Assembly (NCBI RefSeq): GCF_005886805.2
Contig: NZ_CP045429.1
Span: 1,396,501-1,460,500 of the forward strand
DNA: 64,000 nucleotides
Reading direction: 5' to 3'
Source of the DNA: Pseudoalteromonas rubra
GTDB taxonomy: Bacteria; Pseudomonadota; Gammaproteobacteria; Enterobacterales; Alteromonadaceae
Below, piece after piece: positions 1 to 10,307 of the stretch. The first letter of the stretch is position 1. Each line of letters begins with the position of its first letter. The translations under genes and the position numbers were made by a program. The notes beneath the pieces are model-generated. The model was given only the letters and a program-made list of their open reading frames with translations. It was not told where the DNA came from and made no database searches.

Positions 1-1894
1 CGATATTTGAAATGTCTTTGGCCATTTCGCTGGCAACCACAGACTGCTCCTCAGTAGCTGTGGCAATAGCCTGGATCATAGCGGCAATTTCTGATGCACC
101 CTGCACAATATCATCCAGCTGGGTTCCTGCGGCCTCGGCCATAGACACACTTTGATCAACCTGAGACACACTGTTTTGCATTGAACTGACAGCATGTTCT
201 GTCTGAGACTGAATAGACTGTACGGTTGATACGACTTCTTCTGTTGCTTTTGAGGTCCGCTCTGCGAGTGTTCTGACTTCGTCGGCGACTACCGCAAAGC
301 CGCGCCCCTGCTCACCTGCACGGGCTGCCTCAATGGCTGCGTTTAATGCAAGCAAGTTAGTCTGCTCTGCAATGCTGCCAATGACACCAATTACATTACC
401 AATTTGACTACTCAGTTCACCCAGATGAGTCACATTTTCAGCGGTTTTCTGTACGTTTTGTGAGGCGGTTTTTATCTTGCTGACGGTTTGTCCGACGGTA
501 TCTCCACCACCAGATGCTAAAGTACGAGCCTGATCTGCATGGCTTGCAGCAACCTGACTTTGCGATGCAACTTCAGAGACGGTGGCGCTCATCTCTTCAA
601 TGGCGGTAGCAACCTGAGTTGACTGATCTGCCGAAGAGCGGCTGCGAGACGCGATTTGATCGTTGGCCTCAGCAATATCCTGACTGGAGGTACGAACATC
701 ATCGACGACTTGTGCAATAGAGTGAAGCAGTTCGTTCAAAGAGCGGGCCATTTTATTGGTGGCTTCAGCGAGCCCGTCAATTTCGTCCTGCCCTTTGTGG
801 TCAATGTCTCTGTCGGAGATATCACCGGCACTGATCCGCTCTGCCACGCCCAGTACCTGGTTCAATCTGGAGACAATTGAATTACTGATCAGATAGGCAA
901 TGACCATGCCCAAAATAGCGGCGATCAGTGTGATCACAATGATGACAATCGACGTTGACGTGAGGCCTTCAACTAACAGCTCCAATGCCCCGGTTGCATC
1001 GTCGATTTCCTCTCGTGCAGACACATCGAGGATTTTTGCGATATCCTGAATGTGCTTTTTGTCCAGTTCGCTGAGTGTTGCGGTGGCCTGCTTAAATGCA
1101 GTGGGATCATAACTGTTAAACACCACTGTTGCTTCATCCCGGATGGCTTTATATAAGCGCTTGATGGTCGCGATGTCCTGCAGCTCGTTAGGTTTTTGCT
1201 CCAGTGGAATAAGGAGGTTTAAGTATTCTTCAAAGCTGGCTGCATCGTCGTCAAAGTCTGCCTTTGCATTTGTATTACCGGTGGTATGAGAAATGACTGC
1301 CGCTATCATATCTCCGGCTTCGTCAACCAGCTCCAGATAGTACCGAACGCCAGGGAGGTCATCATTGAGCGACTCCTGCAAATCGGTTGATTGCAATGCG
1401 TCATTAAACTCTTGTTCTTTCAATTTATCTAACAGAGTTTCTAACTGCTCTCCGGTGGAGGATTCCAGGCGATCAACACGTGCTTTAACGCGTTGGTATG
1501 CATCAGGGTCATAGCGGCCAAAAACATCTTGATTCACGCGCTGATGGTAGGTCGTAATGCTTTTGAGGATATGGGCCATTTTTTCCCGATCTGCTTGCTT
1601 AGCAGACTCGTAACGATACAATTCTGTGTGTACTTCTTTATATTTCGCGAATACGTCATTAAAAACGGATTTTTTACTCGTATCGCCATTCATATATTCG
1701 AGCGCTGCACTTTTGAGCTGATGCTCGGTATCCAGTAAGCGGCTGTAGAGGATCATACCTGGCAGATCGTCGCCTATCACTTCCTGCGCACGGGCTGTTT
1801 CAGTTGCTACCTTAAACCACACGAGCGTACTGGACATGACCATTAGTACTATAAGAACACCAAAGGCTGAGTAGAGTTTATTACTGAGTTTCAT
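1..1894 (-). CDS. Methyl-accepting chemotaxis protein (C-terminus cut by window edge)
   Basis: This is a transmembrane chemoreceptor that senses a periplasmic signal and controls the CheA kinase. Read on the minus strand it starts at ATG 1892-1894. A first membrane segment lies at about residues 7-26, followed by a long helical periplasmic region to about residue 310, a second membrane segment (about 312-335), a HAMP domain and the cytoplasmic coiled coil. The highly conserved hairpin tip is visible near residues 500-530 ([20 protein letters not shown], then [17 protein letters not shown]). About 631 codons are present and the stop lies beyond base 1. The ligand cannot be told from the sequence. 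It stands alone, with no che genes beside it, so it is probably an orphan receptor. Confidence 0.95.
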   Translation of the reverse strand, partial: MKLSNKLYSAFGVLIVLMVMSSTLVWFKVATETARAQEVIGDDLPGMILYSRLLDTEHQLKSAALEYMNGDTSKKSVFNDVFAKYKEVHTELYRYESAKQADREKMAHILKSITTYHQRVNQDVFGRYDPDAYQRVKARVDRLESSTGEQLETLLDKLKEQEFNDALQSTDLQESLNDDLPGVRYYLELVDEAGDMIAAVISHTTGNTNAKADFDDDAASFEEYLNLLIPLEQKPNELQDIATIKRLYKAIRDEATVVFNSYDPTAFKQATATLSELDKKHIQDIAKILDVSAREEIDDATGALELLVEGLTSTSIVIIVITLIAAILGMVIAYLISNSIVSRLNQVLGVAERISAGDISDRDIDHKGQDEIDGLAEATNKMARSLNELLHSIAQVVDDVRTSSQDIAEANDQIASRSRSSADQSTQVATAIEEMSATVSEVASQSQVAASHADQARTLASGGGDTVGQTVSKIKTASQNVQKTAENVTHLGELSSQIGNVIGVIGSIAEQTNLLALNAAIEAARAGEQGRGFAVVADEVRTLAERTSKATEEVVSTVQSIQSQTEHAVSSMQNSVSQVDQSVSMAEAAGTQLDDIVQGASEIAAMIQAIATATEEQSVVASEMAKDISNI

Positions 1895-2601
1895 AGGATC
1901 ACCAAGTTTGAAAGAGGCGTCATCCGTGACTTACTTTTCATTGTGTTATCGTTCATAATTAAAGTCGTAAATTGCATAAAGTGGCAACTTTTATATTTGG
2001 TGTAGCGTAAAATTTAGCACTGTCATGACGACCATCGATAAATGAGCCGTATATTCTTGAAACGTTCCAAAAAAGAAGAGGAACTTTGCTGTTTCTGAAT
2101 GTAACTTTGCGAGAGAGCAGTGTGCTGGGCTATAGCTTGGTTTTATATTTACGCCACAATTAGAAAAGCACTATAAAAATAGTCTTAACCTATTTCCATA
2201 TAGATAGTGCTTTTATTGCAGTTTTATTGATTTAAACCAATATGCTTTGAATATAAACGAGTGACTTATGAGATATTTAATATAGCTTATTAAATATTTC
2301 ATATTTGAGCTTTGCTTTATCGTTAGTCTTCTTTTTGTAACAGAGGCTGCCTTTTCACGCTCTGACTTTTTGGCATAGCTAAATTGACATTATTGGCTAT
2401 ATTCTATCGAGCATCCCATAACACTGCTTTCACTGAACCTTCATTCTGCGATACTTTTCAGCAGACAGTATTATAGTGCTATCGGTCGTATAAAGTTATG
2501 TCAGAACGACACCCTTAAAACAGGGTGGTAAGTGTAGTGCCTGCCTAATATTCAATGCCGGAGTAACCACCTAAATGAGGCAGTTACTTATCAACATGAT
2601 G
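1895..2601. other. Gene-free interval
   Basis: This AT-rich stretch lies between two minus-strand genes. It must hold the promoter of the chemoreceptor gene and the 3' end signal of the next gene. The only clear structure is a short hairpin, ACCCT and AGGGT around 2511-2526, without a strong T-run. I see no convincing gene. Confidence 0.6.
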
Positions 2602-3393
2602 TTAAGGCTTGATTTGGCAGGGCGCTGGGCCACATAACGGTGTGGTTGCGGGTTGTATTTCATATTCATATGCATACTGAATATAGTTTCTGTCATGAAT
2701 GTTTGTGCACTGTCCGGTTTCAGCGGTTAGGAAGGATTCATTGGCCGTTCTCTGGCCTAATTGGACAGTAAAAAAGCGCCCATCATTAATCTTTTCATTG
2801 AAATAAACTCTGTCCTGAACTGCATTTATCCTTTTGGGTCCGGTGCAACCATTTATGCGGTAATAGTAAGTAAAATCCTGTTTATGAAATGCTCTACGAG
2901 GGTATACGGTTTTTATATTCTGGCTAAATTCATCAGGCATGATCATGACAGCCAGGTCTTCCCATTGCTGACCTTCTTCTAACTTTAAGATACGGCCCAG
3001 TTTGGTAACGCCATCACCTTTATACAAATATAACACCGAATCATCACTGTATTTTTGTTGCACACGAAGTGAGTGGATGCGTTCAATGCCGGGGCTATCC
3101 TGGCAATCGCCTGCACCTGTAATGGTAACCGACTTTTGTTGTTCAAAGGCATTAACCAGCAAAGCATAGCTGGCTTTGCCACTGGCTGTATTCAACGATA
3201 AAGTCCAGTGTTGTTGGTATTCACTTGCAACACAGGCTGCGGGTGTTCTTGATTGAGCTGGGCTGGCCAGCTCTATCCGTACGATATCATCCTGGACCGT
3301 CAGAGAGTCTATTTGGCTACTGGCATGACACATTGGACTGGCACACAGTATCGCAAAGGTAAATACACGTGCCTGAGACGCAGAGTTAAACAT
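2602..3393 (-). CDS. Secreted two-domain protein of the YKGDG family
   Basis: Function is unknown. The 263-residue product has an N-terminal signal peptide ending near residue 25 (...MCHA). The first domain (about 27-115) carries the island-wide pattern of a Cys, a Trp ten residues later, an 'SGKASYALL' helix and a second Cys before 'GIERIHSL'. The second domain starts with YKGDGVTKLG and the protein ends with PLCGPAPCQIK plus a proline. At least six Cys suggest disulfides and an extracytoplasmic site. It is divergent from the small secreted protein at 3496, sharing a 102-base intergenic region. A GGAAC sequence precedes the ATG by about seven bases. It is the most divergent of the six paralogues. 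Confidence 0.8.
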   Translation of the reverse strand: MFNSASQARVFTFAILCASPMCHASSQIDSLTVQDDIVRIELASPAQSRTPAACVASEYQQHWTLSLNTASGKASYALLVNAFEQQKSVTITGAGDCQDSPGIERIHSLRVQQKYSDDSVLYLYKGDGVTKLGRILKLEEGQQWEDLAVMIMPDEFSQNIKTVYPRRAFHKQDFTYYYRINGCTGPKRINAVQDRVYFNEKINDGRFFTVQLGQRTANESFLTAETGQCTNIHDRNYIQYAYEYEIQPATTPLCGPAPCQIKP

Positions 3394-3495
3394 GTGAGAA
3401 GTTCCGTATCTATTTTATTTTTGGGGATTTTACATTGCTTTTCAGAGACCGAAAAGCGAAAATAGGTACTAACTAAAATAAAAACACAAATATTC

Positions 3496-3852
3496 ATGCC
3501 CATTAAAATCTGCTTGTTTATGATAATTAGCCTGATATGTCTCGGGAAAGTGTTTGCAGAGCCAATAAACTCAGCACCTCGTGCTTTTTTAGGTGAAGTA
3601 AAAATCGTAAATGATGTGGTGTATTTTCAGGCTCTTCTGCCTGATATCGCCTCAGTCGGTTGTGCTAACACGGGGGCGCCATTTCATTGGGCGTTCTCTT
3701 TGAGTTCTGCGGAAGGTCCTTCTTTGTATCGGGCTATATTAGCAGCTCAATCCGGTAATGTTCAGCTGGCCGTCACTCCCGCAGGGGACTGTGCAGCCGC
3801 ATCTGGGGTCGCGCGCCCTGCAGCCATCACACTATTAAAACCCAAACAATAA
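3496..3852 (+). CDS. Small secreted single-domain protein related to the YKGDG family
   Basis: The 118-residue product has a signal peptide (about residues 1-21) and then only the first domain seen in its larger relatives: a Cys, 'FHWAFSLSSAEGPSLYRAIL', then 'GDC' followed by 'SGVARPAAITLL'. The second domain and the PLCG tail are absent. It begins a plus-strand cluster with the large fibronectin-like gene starting 83 bases downstream, a pairing repeated elsewhere in the island. No strong ribosome binding site is visible, so the start is less certain. Function is unknown; this domain may be a small binding fold that partners the large protein. Confidence 0.7.
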   Translation: MPIKICLFMIISLICLGKVFAEPINSAPRAFLGEVKIVNDVVYFQALLPDIASVGCANTGAPFHWAFSLSSAEGPSLYRAILAAQSGNVQLAVTPAGDCAAASGVARPAAITLLKPKQ

Positions 3853-3934
3853 CCAGACGACTCAGCGGCAATGTTTGAGTCAGCATGAAGGAAATAGCCG
3901 TATGTACGGCATATAAACTAATATCAGGGACATT

Positions 3935-6754
3935 ATGAAACTCTCACCCGTTTTATTACTGATGGCAGTGCTTTGTCACATGCCGGTTTATGCATCATTA
4001 CTTTCGCTATCGAGCTATGACTTGCTCGATAGCCGCCCTGAAGTGCCCGCAAGAACACCAAATGCTCGTCAGGAGTGGGATGATTACCTGCTGACGCTTA
4101 AGCACTTAGAAAATGGTGAACGGGTGTTAACCTGGCATCCCCAGGCTGGTCAGACGATGTATAAAGTGGCATACAAAACCTCTGGTGGGGCCTGGACAGA
4201 GAAACTCACCACAGATACTCAGTTCGCGATTGATGCCTCGTTGTCGGGTGCGGTGGAATTTAAAGTAACCGGGTGCGAAAGCGAATTGCTGTGCCGTGAC
4301 TATGGCAATGAACTCAGTACGATATTAGATGTACACAATAATAGCTTTCTTTATCTGCCACAGTATGTACCGGGTAATACCGCTTTTCGTGTTTCTTATA
4401 CTCAAGTTGCTGATGCCACGCGTTATACCTTGCAGCGCAGCAAAAGTGACAATGAATTTAAAGACATAGCAAACCGGGCACACCGAGCGGGTTTTGCACA
4501 GGGACATTACGATGAAACCGTGCTGGCTGCAGGGCGTTATTGCTATCGACTAGTGACTCACAGCGCAACACAAGCTGTACGGATATCTACGCCAGCATGT
4601 ACCGAAATTGACATGAGAGCGATGCGAGCGCCGGAACATTTTGTTGCGCAAGCCCAGGCGCAGGGTATCTATAAACTGAGCTGGCCTGACGTTGAGCGCG
4701 CCGACTACTATCGCCTTGAACGGGAGTCGTTAACTCTGGTTACATCAGAATCTGGGTCACAAGTAACTGAGCCTGCAATGATACCAGCGGACTCAGCGAC
4801 ACGCTTTGCACGCAGCGCGCGAATGGTCCAAGCAACACCGACAGCGCCCACAGAAAAACGTACCTACCTTAAATCCTGGCAACTAGTCGGAGATGATAAA
4901 AATACCGACAAAACTCAGGTTCATACCCTGGATACTTTTGAGCTTGCTGGCGCACAAAATTATCGTTTATCAGCGTGTGATAAGCACGCTCAATGTTCAC
5001 CACCCAAGGCACTGTCTTATACTGTGCCGGTAGCCCATATGGTAAAAGGGCTGCCCGAGTCAGCGACAGCTCAAGCGCTTGATCAGAACACGGTAAAACT
5101 AAGCTGGACCGACGTGCCTGGCGCTGACACCTACACGGTGACCATGTCGCGTAAAGGTGCTTACTGGCAGTCTCGTTATACCGGGATCACCGACACCAGC
5201 TTTACTCAGGAAATTTATTTGGCCGGAGACTACCGATTTGAAATTCAGGCATGTCTGGATTCCGGGTTTTGCGGTCAGACAAGTCAGGTCGGCACTGAGC
5301 TGCGTTTTTCATTGGGCTCAAACTCAAGTATGACACCCTCTGTGTTGGTTGTGCCTGAGCGGGTAAATCCGGGGGCCGCGTTTGAGATCAAATGGGCAGC
5401 GCCCCGCAGTGGTGAAGTGGCCCACTACGAAGTACAGGGCGAATTACAAAGTACGCTGATCAAGGGGGCTTTCGAACAAGGTCCTGATGGCTACTACGCT
5501 TTTCGTCGCCCGGCGCTGCCTCATGGCAGAAAGTACTGTTACAAAGTGCGCGCCTGGTTCACCACAGGAGAAGCGGGGGCTTATACCCCGACCCAATGTG
5601 TTGCCGTTGGCGAAACGGTATTTGATGAAGTAGACAACTTTCAGATAAATCACGTTTCTCGCTATGACTTTAATGTCAGTTGGAAAGCAAAGCCGGGTGC
5701 TAGTGCCTACCTGCTTGAGCTGCAAACGCGTACTGATGATGGCAAAATTCGCTGGCAGCCAGTCTATTATGGCAAGCAAACGCGAGTAATGCAGCAACTT
5801 GGGCCGTATCATTTGCATCATTATAACCGCCTCGGGCATTTGGCCATGCGTGTATCAGCGTGTAACAGTGAACGCGTGTGTGGTAACCATATGCGCGCTT
5901 ACCTGCGTAATATTTCCACCGCTGCGTTTTTAAATCCGGTCTATTTACCACACAAAACGCCGGCCTGTATTTCAGTGCCTCAGCAGATTGAGTCTGGTGA
6001 GCCACTCAGTGTGAATTGGTGTGAAACACAACACAGTGGTGTTGCAAAATATGAATTGCTGGGGGAGTTACAGAATGTGATCCTGACCGTGACGGCGGAT
6101 ACTGCACGGCGTGATATGCATCAGTTAATGACCACGACCCGAAACAACTTAGAAGCTGGCAGGGAATATTGTTATAAAGCCCGAGCTGTCTATCAGGATG
6201 GCAGTGTCAGTGGCTTTACCGATAAGGTGTGCACCCAGGTTGGGCCCTTGGAGTATCCGGCTCCGACGGACTTTTCAGTCAAAGCGCTCACTGAGAAAAA
6301 TCACTTTGAGCTCAGCTGGAAAATAGTCTCTGGGGCTTCTTCCTATCTTATGGAGCGGCAAACTCGCCTGGGTGTCTGGCAAACAGTGCCTTGTCAGCTG
6401 AGGAAAGTCGCGTTTGGTTGGCTCGCTTGTACCGTACAATTGGGTGCAACTCCAAAAGTACCTGAACTAGACAAAGTCGTTTACCGAATTGCAGCCTGTG
6501 GCCGTAATGAAAAGTGTGGCAACTTTACGCGTTTAGCTTTTAACCCAAACCCTGCGCCTGTTATGTACCGTGATTCACTGGGCAACTTATATCAGGCTGA
6601 GCAAGCTGTGGGCATAGGTGCGATTGCATATTATAAGCGGGTGAAAGGGCCACAAGGCTGGTATTGGCAGGCGTTGACTTTGGTACAATGGCAGCAGCTT
6701 GCGTTACAGGTGTTTAAATTATCGCCGCCTGTTTTAGAAGTGCACAAACAGTAA
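3935..6754 (+). CDS. Large secreted fibronectin-III-like repeat protein
   Basis: The 939-residue protein has a signal peptide (about 1-20) and then about eight fibronectin-III-like beta-sandwich repeats. Several repeats end with the island's typical cysteine pair: SACDKHAQCS near residue 347, QACLDSGFCG near 438, SACNSERVCG near 640 and AACGRNEKCG near 853. Repeat cores read like 'LSWTDVPGADTYTV' and 'YLMERQTRLGVWQTV'. There is no transmembrane anchor, LPXTG, C-terminal sorting signal or enzymatic motif, so an adhesive or scaffold role outside the inner membrane is likely but unproven. An AGGGAC sequence precedes the start. The repeats resemble those found before Rhs-type toxin cores in related bacteria, but no Rhs repeat is present here. 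Confidence 0.8.
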   Translation: MKLSPVLLLMAVLCHMPVYASLLSLSSYDLLDSRPEVPARTPNARQEWDDYLLTLKHLENGERVLTWHPQAGQTMYKVAYKTSGGAWTEKLTTDTQFAIDASLSGAVEFKVTGCESELLCRDYGNELSTILDVHNNSFLYLPQYVPGNTAFRVSYTQVADATRYTLQRSKSDNEFKDIANRAHRAGFAQGHYDETVLAAGRYCYRLVTHSATQAVRISTPACTEIDMRAMRAPEHFVAQAQAQGIYKLSWPDVERADYYRLERESLTLVTSESGSQVTEPAMIPADSATRFARSARMVQATPTAPTEKRTYLKSWQLVGDDKNTDKTQVHTLDTFELAGAQNYRLSACDKHAQCSPPKALSYTVPVAHMVKGLPESATAQALDQNTVKLSWTDVPGADTYTVTMSRKGAYWQSRYTGITDTSFTQEIYLAGDYRFEIQACLDSGFCGQTSQVGTELRFSLGSNSSMTPSVLVVPERVNPGAAFEIKWAAPRSGEVAHYEVQGELQSTLIKGAFEQGPDGYYAFRRPALPHGRKYCYKVRAWFTTGEAGAYTPTQCVAVGETVFDEVDNFQINHVSRYDFNVSWKAKPGASAYLLELQTRTDDGKIRWQPVYYGKQTRVMQQLGPYHLHHYNRLGHLAMRVSACNSERVCGNHMRAYLRNISTAAFLNPVYLPHKTPACISVPQQIESGEPLSVNWCETQHSGVAKYELLGELQNVILTVTADTARRDMHQLMTTTRNNLEAGREYCYKARAVYQDGSVSGFTDKVCTQVGPLEYPAPTDFSVKALTEKNHFELSWKIVSGASSYLMERQTRLGVWQTVPCQLRKVAFGWLACTVQLGATPKVPELDKVVYRIAACGRNEKCGNFTRLAFNPNPAPVMYRDSLGNLYQAEQAVGIGAIAYYKRVKGPQGWYWQALTLVQWQQLALQVFKLSPPVLEVHKQ

Positions 6755-6898
6755 GTCCAAGCAGTTTGGTAACTGGCTTAATGAGTAAGTGCTTTTGCAT
6801 CGTATGATGTACTACTGACAACTAATAATGAAAAATGGATCTGAAATGAAATACGTAATTTGCGCTGTAAAGTGTAGTAGATTGTTTAAGGAGGCTTC

Positions 6899-7765
6899 AT
6901 GAGCAAGTCGTTTGCCACGAACTATAACTGGCTCGCTTTGAGTTCACTACTTAGTTTTGGTATTTGTGCAGCAGAGCAACAAGAGGTGTCTTTTACGCTG
7001 CAATGGAGCAGCGTTGAGGGAGCCACTCACTATTTACTTGAAGAAGGGAGTCGTGATGGAGCCTGGCAAAGTGTCCATAATGAGCCTATTGCAGCGCAAA
7101 AGTCAGTAATTAGAAAAAACAGCCATGGTCTTTATATTTATCGAGTCAGCGGATGTATCTCAGATAGCAGCAATACGATACATTGTGGGAATGATGTCGC
7201 AGAGTTTAGTGATCCTCTGATCATTGATTCAACTCAATCCGGAGTGTTTAAACTGTCACTGAATGCACAGGGCAGTGTACTTAGCTGGACTGAATTGCCT
7301 ACCAGCCGGTTTTACCAGCTAGAAACAACACCCTGTGCTTCAGGGTGTACTGACACCGAACAGCTCACATGGCAGGCAGTATCATTGTCCAGTAATGCAG
7401 CCCGTTATGATGTTTCTGCACAAAAAATGGCTGCGTTATATAGAGTCAGGGCGTGTTTTAGCGACACTGTTTGCAGCGAGTGGAGTAACAACTTACTTTA
7501 CGACCCTAATGCACAAACACTCTCTTATGAGGTGAATCGTCTCTTTATAAATGGCTATAAAGTACTGTTCCGCCTGGCTGGAGACAGCTGTAAGACTACC
7601 GAGAATGGCATGTATTGGTATGTAGATTATGGTAAGTCGGATGGGGCGGTTAAGTATAATCTATTAAAAGCAGCTCAGGCCGGCAAGCGCCGAATATTTG
7701 TTAAAGTACCGTCTTGTTTGCCTGGGAAATATCAAGAAGTTATAGATGTGTATCAGGACTACTAA
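6899..7765 (+). CDS. Secreted fibronectin-like protein with Cys-rich domains
   Basis: The 288-residue product follows a strong AAGGAGG site and has a signal peptide ending near ICAAEQ. Two fibronectin-like domains follow. The first has 'LQWSSVEGATHYLLEEGSRD' and a Cys pair around 'SGCISDSSNTIHCG'. The second has the special insert 'PCASGC' and ends 'YRVRACFSDTVCSEWS', matching the terminal domain of the 1119- and 845-residue proteins of the island. The last 90 residues (from about 'LSYEVNRLF') form another small domain with two Cys. It looks like a shortened version of its 939-residue neighbour, 144 bases upstream and probably in the same transcript. Function is unknown. Confidence 0.75.
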   Translation: MSKSFATNYNWLALSSLLSFGICAAEQQEVSFTLQWSSVEGATHYLLEEGSRDGAWQSVHNEPIAAQKSVIRKNSHGLYIYRVSGCISDSSNTIHCGNDVAEFSDPLIIDSTQSGVFKLSLNAQGSVLSWTELPTSRFYQLETTPCASGCTDTEQLTWQAVSLSSNAARYDVSAQKMAALYRVRACFSDTVCSEWSNNLLYDPNAQTLSYEVNRLFINGYKVLFRLAGDSCKTTENGMYWYVDYGKSDGAVKYNLLKAAQAGKRRIFVKVPSCLPGKYQEVIDVYQDY

Positions 7766-8640
7766 TCCAGGTCGTATTTTAACTAGCAAGGAGAGCGTGT
7801 AGTTTTTCGTTACCTAATTACGCGCGACTACCTGGCAAAGTAATGAGCTTGTAGTCGAGGTGGACCGTTTATTGAGTGATAATAATTATATTGGGTAAAT
7901 ATGGTTATTCGTAGACGGTCTGCCAATCACTGCTAGAAATGGTTAATGCCTACGTTTTAAAAAAGCTCCTGTGAGTTGTGCGATTTGAGTAAACGGTCAG
8001 ATGTAATTTTTGCTATGTTTGGTGTTTATTCGCACCATATGTTCTTTCATGCCACTGGCCGTTTACAAATATCGTTCAGACTGTATTATTAATCACGATA
8101 TCAATACCTTCAGATGCGCAGGAATTTGCTCTATTGCAGACAGTCTGCTCCGTGCCACGCTTGCACAAGCAGCTATCATATCAATTTAATTCCTGTTCAA
8201 TTTGAAGGCGCAAAGATAACGCGAGCGGCGTTAAAAACTTCTTATTTAGAACGACTAAATAGCAAGATTCTAGCCTTGTTATTGACCTTATTTTCTCGCC
8301 TTACAATAGAGCACTTGATTAAGCAAATTGATATAAGTTGGCGTATCTAAGTCAAGCTTCATCATTGAAAACACTAAGACCTGCACAGCCGAAAATATAA
8401 GCGAAATAAAGTCATCAGAGTCAGACGGGGTTCAATCACCAGCCTGGAGAAGTGATGCGCTTTTTCTTTCGGAGTCTGCTTTTGGTAACTGATCACACAA
8501 TGCCAAATTAGTTCAATGAGTTAGGAAACAACACTCATTAATTGCCTTAAATCCCAATTAAGGTACAATCTGCCCAAATAAAAAGTTCGGTTAAACGAAC
8601 AAGCCAATAAGCTCATTCTCCTGGAAAAAAGGACTTTACA
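7766..8640. other. Long gene-free interval inside the secreted-protein island
   Basis: This 875-base stretch separates two plus-strand groups of the island. A frame at 8114-8350 is open but has no signal peptide, no ribosome binding site and no resemblance to its neighbours, so I do not call it. A promoter candidate lies near its right end (8542-8569). I see no repeat or mobile-element end. Confidence 0.5.
8542..8569 (+). promoter_or_regulatory. Candidate sigma-70 promoter for the 8641-14467 gene run
   Basis: TTGCCT and TACAAT are separated by 16 bases and lie 71 bases upstream of the first start codon. The -10 element differs from consensus by one base. This is a by-eye match only. Confidence 0.45.
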
Positions 8641-9408
8641 ATGAACCTCAAATTACTCGCTGTTGTGGCGGCGATAGTGCCGGGGGCGGTTTGCGCTGCC
8701 TCTGCGGTTAAACAACTGGATGTCTTGGGTAATGCTGTTACTTTTACGCTTGAGCAGCCTAAATCACACGCCATTCCTGCCTGTGTGAGCGCCGATAACC
8801 TACAAAAATGGGCAATAAACTTAAACTCCCTGCAAGGTCAGGCGATGTACAGCCTGCTCGTTACAGCGGTATCGAAAGAACACTTGGTGAATGTCACCCC
8901 GGCTAATCGTTGCGAAGTGATTGCCGATATCGAACAGGCGGGTTCATTATCACTAAAAACTAACCCTGCTCAGGGCGGCGTTGGGGTTTCTCTATACAAA
9001 GGGGATGGAGTGACTAAGCTGGGAGCGGTTACCAATACGTCAAACGGCATACAATATGTGCCATCAGAAGGCGTCACTTGGATACAGCACTATGGGCCAT
9101 CAACACTGAATATTGTGTTATATACGGATGCACAATGCGCTGGACAAGGTTACATCTATCATGCACCAAGCCCCAGTCCACACCTATTACTGCCTAAAAA
9201 TCGGTTCTATACCAAATCAGACTCTAAATCCGAAAACCTATTGAGTAAAAATGGCAACGTCCCTGTCTATCAGTATGTTGCATATGCAGAGGAAGGCAAA
9301 AGGTGCCAGAAAACTCAAAATACGGCCAATCAGTATGACGCGCGTTATACCAAGCTTTTGGATGCTGAACATCCACTGTGTGGCATGCATGCCTGTGTCA
9401 TTCGGTAG
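8641..9408 (+). CDS. Secreted two-domain protein of the YKGDG family
   Basis: The 255-residue product has a signal peptide (cleavage probably after VCAA). Domain one shows IPACVSADNLQKWAINLNSL, 'GQAMYSLLVTAVSK' and a second Cys before 'ADIEQAGSLSL'. Domain two starts with YKGDGVTKLG, has a variable middle and ends EHPLCGMHACVIR. It is the first of three tandem paralogues (gaps of 58 and 46 bases) followed 23 bases later by a large repeat protein, so the four are probably one operon. Its domain one is almost identical in DNA to that of the next gene while domain two differs strongly. A GGAAAAAAGGAC stretch precedes the start. Biochemical role unknown. Confidence 0.8.
   Translation: MNLKLLAVVAAIVPGAVCAASAVKQLDVLGNAVTFTLEQPKSHAIPACVSADNLQKWAINLNSLQGQAMYSLLVTAVSKEHLVNVTPANRCEVIADIEQAGSLSLKTNPAQGGVGVSLYKGDGVTKLGAVTNTSNGIQYVPSEGVTWIQHYGPSTLNIVLYTDAQCAGQGYIYHAPSPSPHLLLPKNRFYTKSDSKSENLLSKNGNVPVYQYVAYAEEGKRCQKTQNTANQYDARYTKLLDAEHPLCGMHACVIR
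8752..8913 (+). repeat. Copy 1 of a 162-base near-identical repeat (shared domain one)
   Basis: This stretch matches 9578-9739 with about six mismatches counted by eye, while the sequences on both sides have diverged. It encodes most of the first domain of the YKGDG proteins. Confidence 0.85.
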
Positions 9409-9466
9409 TGGCTGAGTAGCGCAACAATAACAACAACGAAACAACATTCTAATATTCGGAATAATA

Positions 9467-10261
9467 ATGAAAAAATCGGCTATAACAGCCTTACTTTATC
9501 TGCTTAGCACTTCGGCTATGGCGGGCTCTGCGATTAAGCAACTCGATGTGTCGGGTGATGTCGTCACTTTTATGCTGGAGCAGTCGAAATCACACGCCAT
9601 TCCTGCCTGTGTGAGCACCGATAACCTACAAAAATGGGCGATAAACTTAAACTCCCTGCAAGGTCAGGCGATGTACAGCCTGCTGGTTACAGCGGTATCG
9701 AAAGAACACTTGGTGAATGTCACCCCGGCTAATCGTTGTGAGTCGGTTGCGGATATTGAACAGGCCGAGGCTATTTCGCTGATAACCAAAACGGTCGGTG
9801 CAGCAGACAGCGGCATTTTACTCTATAAAGGCGATGGCAGGACCGTGCTGGGTAAAATTATGTCAACAAGTGCTTATGGAAATCACATTTACAGCCAGGA
9901 TACCTATTCGTTTGCACCGGTTGGTGGAGCAACTCGCCTTGAAACTGTGACGTTTTATCGTGTGCCGGATATTTATTATGCAAATTCACAGTGCCAGGGA
10001 GAAGCGTATATCAACAGGAATGTTGCACCGGATCAGCCCTTTTACAGTAATAAACTTGATCTTTATTATCACACACCAGTCAACCCTACTGACCAGGATT
10101 ACATCAAGATACATGGAGATGCTGAGGTATATAAGCTCAATGATAATACTGCAGAGTGCACGGCCATCGGGAGTCAGGCCAAGCAGTGGACTAGCAGTAT
10201 GCTGAGGTTAGTTCCAATGGAACACCCTCTTTGCGGTATCAAAGGCTGCATTATTAAATAA
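9467..10261 (+). CDS. Secreted two-domain protein of the YKGDG family
   Basis: The 264-residue paralogue has a signal peptide ending at about AMAG. Domain one is nearly the same as in the preceding gene (KSHAIPACVSTDNLQKWAIN and 'MYSLLVTAVSKEHLVNVTPA'). Domain two begins LYKGDGRTVLG, where the usual T-K is replaced by T-V, has its own variable central part and ends EHPLCGIKGCIIK. The middle gene of the tandem triplet. Function unknown; conserved ends with a variable centre suggest that the centre carries specificity. Confidence 0.8.
   Translation: MKKSAITALLYLLSTSAMAGSAIKQLDVSGDVVTFMLEQSKSHAIPACVSTDNLQKWAINLNSLQGQAMYSLLVTAVSKEHLVNVTPANRCESVADIEQAEAISLITKTVGAADSGILLYKGDGRTVLGKIMSTSAYGNHIYSQDTYSFAPVGGATRLETVTFYRVPDIYYANSQCQGEAYINRNVAPDQPFYSNKLDLYYHTPVNPTDQDYIKIHGDAEVYKLNDNTAECTAIGSQAKQWTSSMLRLVPMEHPLCGIKGCIIK
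9578..9739 (+). repeat. Copy 2 of a 162-base near-identical repeat (shared domain one)
   Basis: Direct repeat of 8752-8913, 826 bases apart. A spread of six or so substitutions, several silent, points to a recent duplication or gene conversion confined to this domain. Confidence 0.85.
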
Positions 10262-10307
10262 GCATCTATTAAAACGATAAACTAATTAATCAGCACTCGG
10301 AATAACA

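Noticed and set aside
8114-8350. 78-codon open frame in the long gap of the island
   Set aside because: No ribosome binding site, no signal peptide and no likeness to neighbours; frames of this length are expected by chance.
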